A program made the position numbers and the translations under genes. Below, piece after piece: positions 1 to 7,349 of a DNA stretch of 13,481 bases; within the stretch, counting starts at the first letter, position 1, and every line of letters starts with the position of its first letter. The DNA is taken from NCBI GenBank assembly GCA_027575765.1, contig JANBPT010001147.1:1-13481 (forward strand), in the 5' to 3' direction. The DNA comes from Tieghemiomyces parasiticus. Taxonomy: Eukaryota > Kickxellomycota > Dimargaritomycetes > Dimargaritales > Dimargaritaceae. The notes under the pieces are model-generated. The model was not told the origin of the DNA. It ran no database searches and saw nothing but the letters and a program-made list of their open reading frames with translations.

Positions 1-882
1 GGTAGGCGGGGGTTCGGAAAAAGGAGGATTCCCTAGCGGCCTGCGGGTGGATCTGATCGTTATATTGGCGGGGGCCTTGGCCGCTTCCCCGGTGGGGCCC
101 GCTGGGCTTTGGTGAGGGGGGGAGTTGGAGGGCGGGGGGACAAAAAGGGCGAACTGTGCAAAAAAATATTACCGCCTGTCCTCCCTACCCACACCAGTGC
201 CTGCCACCAACCAGGTGAGGGAGTCCAGGCCAGGCCCTACGCATCCACGGTTGCGAGTTTAAGCACTGGTCGTTCCAAACCGCTTATCAAGTCGGCTGTA
301 GACACCAGCGGCTGTGAAAAAAAAATTGTCGGCTGAAGCAGAACGGGGCGGGGCAGGGAAGGAATTGCGAGGCCTGGGGGCAGTATGGTAGTATCAGGCG
401 GGAGGGTAAGAAAGGAATTACCCCCCCCCCATCACCTTTCCCCTCCCCGTCAGAGCCCGATGGAAATTTACATCACGTGGTACAATGAGGAGAATCATCT
501 GCCGCCCCCCCCCGTCTGTATGCGGCGAGACGGGATTATTATACGGCCGGGGATCTCGTCGACTAGAGGGGAGGAATTCGCTGCTATGAGGAGGGAGCAT
601 AGAGTCCAGGATGCCCTAGTGCCCCACAGGATGCATGGGAGACCGACTGGCAAGCGATCAGTATCGTAGGCAGCGCGGTCCACCCCTCAAGGTATTCGCT
701 CGCTATTGGGCATGTAGGCCTTGCTCGTTTGGCAATTGGCAACCCACCAAACCAGACTGATTCTAAGCCGTTGTATTGATCTGCCCACCCACTATCAGCC
801 TACATTCCTTTGTCGATTTCTACCTCCCTACGACCCACGCTTATTGCTCACTCTTTCCGCCTCCCACCTCCCCCGCACCGCC
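1..882. other. Gene-free region upstream of the uL4m gene
   Basis: No convincing coding region is visible on either strand. Open frames here are short and translate to low-complexity, unrecognisable peptides. The stretch holds two homopolymer C runs (421-430 and 505-513) and one E-box CACGTG at 474-479. From about 780 to 882 it becomes pyrimidine-rich, as is also seen before the other two genes, so the last 100 bases or so are probably the 5' UTR and core promoter of the ribosomal protein gene. I see no clear TATA box at a fitting distance. Confidence 0.6.
421..430. repeat. Homopolymer C10 run
   Basis: Ten consecutive C residues, followed by a C9 run at 505-513. Both lie in non-coding DNA and are prone to length variation and sequencing error. 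Confidence 0.9.
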
Positions 883-1884
883 ATGGCGAACCTTACCGGT
901 CGTACCGCCCTCTCGACACTTCTCCGGCGGCTCACTGTTGCCACTCCGGCCGCCGCCGCGGCGCCGCGCAATCTGACCACGGTGACCGCCACCCCCTCCC
1001 CGGCCACCACGACCCCCACCGCCACCCCGGCGACCGTCATCGGCTCTCTCCCCAAACCCAGTCCGTTCAGTGGCCTCGACGCGGCCGTTATTCACGGCGC
1101 CGACCCGGCGGAGGCGACGGTCCAGGCGTGGCTGCGCGACTTTGAGACCAACCGCCCGGTAGGCATCATCGACCTTCCGGCGGCTGTCTTCAATGCGCCC
1201 GTACGTACGGATATCCTCCACAGTGTCATCAACTACGAGCGGGACGCGGTGCGCCAAGGCACCCACTCCACTAAGGGCATCAGCGACGTGCGCGGGAGTA
1301 CCCGCAAGGCCGCCCCACAGAAGGGTCGCGGTATGGCCCGTGTGGGTACGATCCGGGCTCCACAGTTCCGCGGTGGTGGTATCGCCCACGGCCCCAAACC
1401 GCGCAGCCACGCCACGGAGATCCCGCGCAAGATGTGGCTACATGGCCTGCGAGTGGCACTTACCCTCAAGTACCTCCAGAACCAGCTGCTGATTGTGGAC
1501 GACATGGCCACGTCCATCAAGAAGACCCGCGAGTTTCGCGGCCGCCTGGTTAGCCACAACTGGCTCTACGGCAACAAGAACATGAGCTCCGCCACTCCTT
1601 ACACCGGAGAGGTTGAGCTCATGCAGTACCGCAATATCTGCCGGGTGCGCGACCGTTACCAACCCCCCACCGCGGTCCCGCTTGACGTTCCCGCCGCCAC
1701 TATCCTCTTTATGCCGGCCGCGTTTAAAGGCACCAACAACCTGCTTCGCGCCGGCGGCCGGCTCAACGGGTTAGAGTTTATGGAGGCGAAGGAGGCGGAG
1801 GTGTACGCCATCATGCGCAACGAGCTGCTGGTTATGGACCGGGCGGCCGTGGAGCTTCTGCATGAGAAGCTTAAGTTCCAGTAA
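883..1884 (+). CDS. YML6: Mitochondrial large-subunit ribosomal protein uL4m (L4)
   Basis: Single-exon gene for a 333-residue protein of the uL4 family. uL4 proteins bind 23S-type rRNA and help line the peptide exit tunnel, here in the mitochondrial ribosome. Residues 1 to about 65 are rich in Ala, Thr and Pro with a few Arg (a double Arg near residue 15) and no acidic residue until the early 60s, as expected of a cleaved mitochondrial presequence. The diagnostic uL4 block follows: a basic Gly/Arg stretch at residues 147-155 (GRGMAR, for the bacterial GTGRAR), then IRAPQFRGGG at 157-166 and GPKPR at 170-174. A hydrophobic strand ending in VDD follows. The C-terminal helix (297-333) matches the family's closing region, with its RNELLVMDRAAVE core. 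The start chosen is the first in-frame ATG, in a strong context (GCCATGG). The open frame runs upstream to 721 without an ATG. No introns and no damage. Naming the yeast ortholog is an inference from the family. Confidence 0.95.
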   Translation: MANLTGRTALSTLLRRLTVATPAAAAAPRNLTTVTATPSPATTTPTATPATVIGSLPKPSPFSGLDAAVIHGADPAEATVQAWLRDFETNRPVGIIDLPAAVFNAPVRTDILHSVINYERDAVRQGTHSTKGISDVRGSTRKAAPQKGRGMARVGTIRAPQFRGGGIAHGPKPRSHATEIPRKMWLHGLRVALTLKYLQNQLLIVDDMATSIKKTREFRGRLVSHNWLYGNKNMSSATPYTGEVELMQYRNICRVRDRYQPPTAVPLDVPAATILFMPAAFKGTNNLLRAGGRLNGLEFMEAKEAEVYAIMRNELLVMDRAAVELLHEKLKFQ

Positions 1885-1974
1885 AAGATGAACCGCGCTA
1901 GCCGATTTCCTATATCTGGTGTGGTGATGGTCAGGACTGTGGACCATTACTGCTTACGTTGCCTCGGAAAATCG

Positions 1975-1980
1975 AATAAA
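1975..1980 (+). terminator. Polyadenylation signal AATAAA of the uL4m gene
   Basis: A perfect AATAAA hexamer lies 90 bases after the uL4m stop codon on the coding strand, in an A-rich patch. It is the only perfect copy I found on the + strand close downstream of any of the three genes, and the distance suits a fungal 3' UTR. Function is inferred. Confidence 0.55.
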
Positions 1981-3440
1981 AATAGGTCGTCGTGTGGTGC
2001 CGCCCCACCTATATGTGGGGACACACGTCGGATCCCTGAGTGGATGACCAAGCACCTTTACGAATGGGGCATACGAGAAGAAGCTGATGGCATCGGCCCC
2101 GTTTGGTAGGGAGGGAGGGGGCACTGTTGCACCCTTTCTTTCGCATGGTGGACTGTACATGTTTTTTTTTCAATGCAGCCCTCCCATGCGGAAAGATGGG
2201 CAGGGAAAGCTTTACGGCGGCGTGGGCACGTAACAACAAGGTCGATTGGGCCATCTCAGGAGCTGGTGGGACAACCTATACGGTCTAACCGTAATAGGAA
2301 CGGTTGGCCGGTGGGAACTCGGGTAGGGAGGCGGGGGCGAGGCCGCTCATGGATGGCCGTGGTAGGGGCACGAGACCAGCACTGGCCACTGGCGGACGCT
2401 TCGGGCTGGGTGTTTATGCGCTGACGAGAGGATAACTGTATCCGTGGCTGACATCTCACAGCGGGAAGGGGGTCCTATGATACGGGTCTTCACATCATGC
2501 TCAGGTCATTAAATATCCAGGGCAACGGCGAAACAGTCATCGCTTCCAGGAGCGGGGTCTGACGGGCTACCGTGCACACGGGCTATTACCTACGGCGATT
2601 CGGCGGCCATTTCGGCTGCAATTCGACGGAGACCGGCAGTGGGAACAGCGAACCTGAGTTCGAAATGGAAGGAGGGGGTGTGCGGGGCTGGGATGGACCC
2701 AGACGTAGTGGCTGGACCATTGTGAAACACTATTCGGGCGAAGGTGATGACCGTGTGGTTAATTTCCTTTTGCGACCTTGCCGCTCCGAACGGCGTCACT
2801 GCTGTACCTGCCATCGCCGTCCTATTGTTCGTCTACTCAGTTAGTTGCTGCACAGCCCTGCCTTGCCATCACCCCACCACCGTTATTGTTCTTGACCCCC
2901 ACCGCAGGCAACGGCGGCGTCGTAATTGCCGCTCCGCTCCCCCCCCCCGCCCCACCGGTCAGGCCTGGCCGTACTCCTTCCTCGCGTGTCTGGAGGGGGC
3001 AGCAATATATACTTAGACTCGATGCTAACCCTCCATGTTGGAGAGATGGATAAGATGTATCTTCACCGCCTCCACCCCCCCACTACCACCTTCAGCCACC
3101 TTCTAGGGTCTAAGTAACCAGGCCTTCCCACCTACCAATACCACATCTCACTGTCAACGAACTCAGCCCTAAGGACCAGCAGGGACATAGCCCCCTTACC
3201 TCTGGCCCTCCCCGTCACACCCACCCACCCACTCACACTTCCTTAGTTCGTTTCCTTTCCCACTTGGGGCTGTTTCTATTTCAAAAGCCACAAGTACAAG
3301 AACCGCCACCACTGGACCTGGTACCTCTCCCCTCGGTCTTCTCACTTTGGCCCACCGTCCCTCACATTACCCTAGTTTTGCATTATTACTTCCGCCCATT
3401 CCTCGCCTTTTCAGCCACTGGCGTCACAAGCTTTCGCAGC
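1981..3440. other. Gene-free region between uL4m and bHLH genes
   Basis: No gene is supported. Open frames up to about 90 codons exist on both strands, but their translations are unrecognisable and overlap one another. From about 2860 the + strand becomes rich in C and T, strongest at 3060-3440, which is probably the promoter and 5' leader of the downstream transcription factor. A TATA-like ATATATA lies at 3005-3011, 430 bases before the start codon. A 31-codon ATG-initiated frame (3022-3117) starts just after it. Confidence 0.55.
3005..3011 (+). promoter_or_regulatory. TATA-like element upstream of the bHLH gene
   Basis: ATATATA stands alone in GC-rich surroundings, 430 bases before the bHLH start codon and at the edge of the pyrimidine-rich leader. 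If used, the transcript would begin near 3035-3045 and carry a leader of about 400 bases with upstream ATGs. The role is inferred from position only. Confidence 0.25.
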
Positions 3441-4901
3441 ATGTCTTCACCACCACCATCCTCGGCCTCCGGACCGAGCGGCCGGGCGGCCACTCGGCGG
3501 CCACCGGGCCCAACCCCGCCAGCCCCTACGCCTGGCCCGACCACGCCAACGACATTGGTGGACAACCTGATCATCATGGACGGCCCGGCCCCGGCCACCC
3601 ACAACGCTTCGGCCATGCGCAACCGACTCCAGGAGCGGGCCTCCAAGGGGTACGTGTTTGACGACTTTATCCGGGAGTACAATCCCAAGGAACTCAAGCA
3701 AAAATGTGACGGTCAAACCAAGGGCAAGACCTACCACGTCTATGGTCGCAACGTGCTCAACCGGGACAACCTCGACACCAGCACCGCTTCCCGCCGGCTC
3801 CAGCGGCGGCGGGAGCAGCACAACCGGATCGAACGGAAACGTCGCGGCGTGATTAACCAGTGTATTAGTGAACTAACCGACCTTGTCATGGGCCCGACCG
3901 CCGGCACCAAGACCAATGATCCGGCTACCCCGGCCGAGCACCTCACCATCGCGCCTTCCCTTGCCGTCAAACGCAGCCACGACGGTCGTCCCTTGCCGCC
4001 TCCGACGACACCCACGTCGGCCACTGCGGACGACGACGACGACGACGATGGGGACGGGGAAGGTGGCCAGTCAGCCAATGGTAAATTCGGCCGTAGCGAC
4101 GTTCTCCGCCGTAGCATCGACCACATTCATCACCTCAGCGGCGAGAATGAGTCCCTACGGGCCGAGGTCCAGCGGCTGATCGAGGAGAACCAGCGGTTGC
4201 GGCAGCAGCTCACCGCCCCATGTGGGTCGAGGATGGGGGGAGGGCTGCCCCCACCACCGCCACCGTCGCGCACCAGGTCGTCCGTGTGCAGTGGTGACCT
4301 GCTTCCCGAGCCGCTCAAGGTTGAGACCGGCGCTATCGCCACCGGTGCAACGGCCGCGTCCCTGTCCCACCCTCATCGAGGGCTCCCCCCGCGGTCGACT
4401 GAGGTCCTTCCTGCCCCGGAGAGCTTTAGTGGCCTTTACCCGCCCGGCACGGTTAACAGCTACAGCAACGCTCCACTGGCGAGGCATGGGTTTCCTGGAT
4501 CCCCGTTCCTGGTCTCCTGTCCGCCATACATGCCTGGCGGCCTGTTGCCCATGACTACCAACCCATCATCCTTACTGGCCTCCTCACCGTTCGGTGCCCT
4601 ACATCACCCTGCGGTGGTGGCTACCTCGTCGCCTCCGATCGGGGAGTCCTCGGCGCTATTCCCGCCGCACCCGTCCCTTCACACGTTGCTCCCGCCCGCC
4701 TCGTCCCTCCCGCCGGGCTCCTTACACCAATCCCCCGGACCACCCCACCTGGCCAAACCGCGTCCCGATGGCGCAGCCGCGATCACTGGCCTGGCCTTCG
4801 CCCCGCCGCCGAACCGTGATAACGATAATTTCGCCTGCATTGCCGATAATGCCAATCCCATGGACCACCTCACACGAACGCCCGTGTTCCGGCCACAGTA
4901 G
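3441..4901 (+). CDS. bHLH-leucine zipper transcription factor (SREBP/USF/Rtg3-like)
   Basis: Single-exon gene for a 486-residue nuclear DNA-binding protein. Residues 1-35 are Ser/Pro/Thr-rich. Residues 35-110 form a more complex, charged block I cannot name. The basic region and helix 1 span 122-149. His127, Glu131 and Arg135 are the class-B triad that reads CACGTG E-boxes. Helix 2 runs from Lys215 to about 232 and flows into a zipper with leucines at 232, 239, 246 and 253, exact heptads. The loop between the helices is about 65 residues, far above the usual 5-20, and contains seven consecutive Asp (197-203). Residues 258-486 are Pro/Ser/Gly-rich, as in transactivation tails. No hydrophobic membrane segment is visible, so it is not a membrane-tethered SREBP. 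Helix 1 (INQCISELTDLV) and helix 2 (SDVLRRSIDHI) resemble SREBPs, but Arg134 stands where SREBPs have Tyr. USF, Cbf1 and Rtg3 are alternatives. Start: first in-frame ATG, with A at -3. The frame is open back to 3264 without an ATG. Confidence 0.9.
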   Translation: MSSPPPSSASGPSGRAATRRPPGPTPPAPTPGPTTPTTLVDNLIIMDGPAPATHNASAMRNRLQERASKGYVFDDFIREYNPKELKQKCDGQTKGKTYHVYGRNVLNRDNLDTSTASRRLQRRREQHNRIERKRRGVINQCISELTDLVMGPTAGTKTNDPATPAEHLTIAPSLAVKRSHDGRPLPPPTTPTSATADDDDDDDGDGEGGQSANGKFGRSDVLRRSIDHIHHLSGENESLRAEVQRLIEENQRLRQQLTAPCGSRMGGGLPPPPPPSRTRSSVCSGDLLPEPLKVETGAIATGATAASLSHPHRGLPPRSTEVLPAPESFSGLYPPGTVNSYSNAPLARHGFPGSPFLVSCPPYMPGGLLPMTTNPSSLLASSPFGALHHPAVVATSSPPIGESSALFPPHPSLHTLLPPASSLPPGSLHQSPGPPHLAKPRPDGAAAITGLAFAPPPNRDNDNFACIADNANPMDHLTRTPVFRPQ

Positions 4902-5047
4902 AGGTGGACGCGGGCGTACCCTCCTTCCTAACTCTCACGCACGCACATATACTCTCAATCTCTCTATACATACGGTTTACTTGATTGTGCTTATTCTCTG
5001 TACCATACCTATCACTACTGAAGTGTTCCCACTAAGCGTCTTGTGAT

Positions 5048-5053
5048 AATATA
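5048..5053 (+). terminator. Possible variant polyadenylation signal of the bHLH gene
   Basis: AATATA lies 147 bases after the bHLH stop codon, at the end of a CT-rich 3' flank. It is a weak variant of AATAAA, and no perfect copy was found nearby. Offered only as the best available candidate. Confidence 0.2.
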
Positions 5054-6408
5054 ATCTGGAACGTCCGCCCATATCTGATCGGGCCATGTCGGACTGAGGA
5101 GATACAAGACGGGCCATCTGTTTCTTAGGATCTTGCCCCGTTAAAGGACATTAGTGGCAAATACTTATCTATTTCGCTTGACGATGCAACGTTGCTTGTG
5201 AGCATTTGCGAAGGGGATTGACTGCGCCTTGGTGGGTAACGTCCTCCCTTTTACAGTACAGAGGCGTGTGGCCCCCTAAGTGAAGTAACTCTTGGGATGG
5301 TAGCAGCGAGCGTTGGAAGACATCTGCAGTCCCGGCCGCTTTGAAAAAGAACCGTCGGCAGTTCTCTTTACTGGCCCCTCTAGCCAGGGTAGGCATTTCA
5401 GGTCCCTTCCCCCCCCCAACAGTTTCGTGTCTCACCGGAAGTCCGTGCTTGTCGAACAATGTTTTGCGCCAGGGTAAGGAGGGGGGACGACAAACCAAAC
5501 GGGAGAGTGGAGTCTATAGCGCATTAAAGTGGCAGGCTCTCAGAACCGAGCGAGAGAGAGACGGGGAGAACCATTAGTAAGACCGGGAGTAGCCCTGTGG
5601 CTTACGAAGGTTACTTACTACTGGCGGGGCTTGTGGGAAACGCAGTCCCGTAACCGAGTTTGCTCTAGGCGCTGCGGCTATAGGTTATTGCAGCCAAGGA
5701 ACGTAAAGGTGACAGGCAAGTGCCGCCCTCCCCCCTCCTACAACCGCACTAACCCAGCCAGGGGGTTTGGGCCGCAAGAACTCCACAAACCAGCGCCGAT
5801 GCTTGACGCCGCCAGTCTCTTACTCTCCCGCCACTTATTACCTCCGGTGCCGTCATTCCTCCCTCTCCCTTTCGCCTCGACACCGTTCCTCATCTTTGTT
5901 CCGTTCGAACGTAACTAAAGGCACCACCACCCCCTCCTCCTCCCCCCTCCTCGGGCCCAATCTACCTACCGTCACCCCGCTGCCTCCCCCAGACTTTATA
6001 CCTTTATGACTTGTATTGCGACCTGATACTTTGCGTCTAACCTGTCTCCCATCTCTACGCTGCTGACCCTCACCAAACTCCTTCTACCGCCCCTGACTCA
6101 CGACGTGTACGTTGTCATTTTCATATTGAGAACCCTCTCCTCCCTAGCAGTTGCATATACCTTGCCAGCCGCTTCCTGAGCCCATTGCCGCCCATCCGCA
6201 CCCAAAGAACCCCGCCCACCTACGCCAATCTCCCCGCGCTGAGCTTACTCGCCGGCAACCTTAACGGCCCGCCCTCCACCCCTACCCAAATTCACTACCG
6301 TGACGTCCAAGGTAAGTCGTGCACCGATGCGGTGGGATGGCCTACGTCGAACAGGATGTGCTACCGTCGAGGGGGGAGAGGTGGCCGGGTCATATGCCCC
6401 CCTCCCTC

Positions 6409-6415
6409 TATAAAT
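6409..6415 (+). promoter_or_regulatory. TATA-box-like TATAAAT
   Basis: A canonical TATAAAT stands in GC-rich DNA about 935 bases upstream of the PP2A start codon. It could drive an alternative PP2A transcript or be chance. It competes with the model in which 6312-7319 is a leader intron. Confidence 0.25.
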
Positions 6416-6500
6416 CACAGCCCAGGGGCAGGACGAGAGCGAATGGAATTCCATCGACCGGGGCATGTCCTGAGGTCTACTGCGATGAGAGGGAGATGAA

Positions 6501-6510
6501 GGGGGGGGGG
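6501..6510. repeat. Homopolymer G10 run
   Basis: Ten consecutive G residues in non-coding DNA between the bHLH and PP2A genes. Confidence 0.9.
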
Positions 6511-6623
6511 CATCTGAGCACCATTCTCCGCCGAGTGTAGGACCCGGGGGATGGCAGGCCCTCGCTCGGTCAGTCGTTGCGGTACTCTTTCGGACCGTGT
6601 CTCTTGCTCCGCCCGCAAAGACA

Positions 6624-6643
6624 GTGTGTGTGTGGGGGGGGGG
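6624..6643. repeat. Compound (GT)5-G10 simple repeat
   Basis: Five GT units run directly into ten G residues. This is a non-coding compound microsatellite, likely length-variable. Confidence 0.9.
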
Positions 6644-7349
6644 TGACGCTACGTTTGTTTATGTCTGTATCCAGCTACGTTGGGTAGGGGCGACCGCCGA
6701 GACACACTGCCATGGCTGTGGAAGGGAATGAGGGCGATTCCCTCAAGGGCGGTGATTTGGCCCCTCCCCAGATGTGGCAACGCATTTATGGGTATATAGC
6801 GTGACGGCTTCTATGTATGTCTAAGGTGCCCGTCTCCAGGGTCACTGACCCGTGGAGTCGGCGCGTGTGTCATATTAGTACCCCGATGCAACTGCATCGC
6901 CAGGTCCAGGCGGGACGCTGCATCCCTCCACCGTAACGAGCAGTAAGGAGAGAGGGGGTGAGCTGTGGCAAAGCGTAGGAGCCACGCTAGCCGTCTTCCC
7001 GCCTCAGCTCTCCACGCCTTCTGCTTTTACAACGTCGTTCCCCCTCCCCTCTTTTTTCGCACTACCTGAGGACAGCACTTTAGTTATTGTCGTTGCTGCC
7101 TTTGTCCTTTCCGAGTCGCCTAGTGCAGGTTACTAGACACTGCTTCCCTTCCCGCCTCCTTTCCATTAGTATCCGTCACTGCCTTGTCCCGCCTTACCTT
7201 ATTTCCCCGCCCATCCCCCCCATCTACCCACCGCTGCGCCAACCACTTTCGACCCCACTTCTACCCCCTTCATCACGCTAATCACGCAACGCCACCCGCA
7301 TCCTCCTTCCACCTTGCAGCCGGTCCATCCGACGAAAAAGCCCCGCACC

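Larger units (their letters stand above)
6312..7319 (+). other. Candidate 5' UTR intron of the PP2A B gene
   Basis: The donor CCAAG|GTAAGT, with its cut after 6311, is as strong as the donors of the three coding introns. It ends a pyrimidine-rich tract with no other explanation. The acceptor CTTGCAG ends at 7319, has a CTAAT branch-like site at 7278-7282 about 38 bases before it, and leaves a 30-base leader piece before the ATG at 7350. No in-frame coding exon is visible upstream of 6311, so the first exon would be untranslated. At 1008 bases the intron would be three times longer than any coding intron here. Pairing of these two sites is inference. A transcript starting near the TATAAAT at 6409 would exclude this donor. 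Confidence 0.3.
4902..7349. other. Gene-free region between bHLH and PP2A B genes
   Basis: About 2.4 kb without a supported protein gene. The first 150 bases are probably the 3' UTR of the bHLH gene. From 5050 to 5750 I see nothing recognisable. About 5800-6310 is strongly pyrimidine-rich and ends at a consensus splice donor (cut after 6311). About 6320-6990 is G-rich, with a G10 run at 6501-6510, a GT/G repeat at 6624-6643 and a TATAAAT at 6409-6415. About 7000-7349 is again pyrimidine-rich and ends in a plausible splice acceptor 30 bases before the PP2A start codon. The pattern fits a promoter plus a non-coding first exon and a long leader intron. Confidence 0.5.

Noticed and set aside
721..882. 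In-frame N-terminal extension of the uL4m frame
   Set aside because: It has no ATG. The ATG at 883 has a strong context and starts a plausible mitochondrial presequence.
841..1410. 189-codon frame on the - strand opposite uL4m
   Set aside because: It is Gly/Arg/Val-rich and has no recognisable family. It is the GC-rich mirror of a well-supported gene.
2744..2750. GTGATGA resembling a box C of a C/D snoRNA
   Set aside because: No box D CTGA or terminal stem is found at a fitting distance.
3264..3440. In-frame extension of the bHLH frame
   Set aside because: It has no ATG, is pyrimidine-rich leader-like DNA, and its translation shows no domain.
3888..4082. The bHLH loop as an unspliced intron
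   Set aside because: There is no consensus donor or acceptor, the frame stays open, and codon-like GC bias continues.
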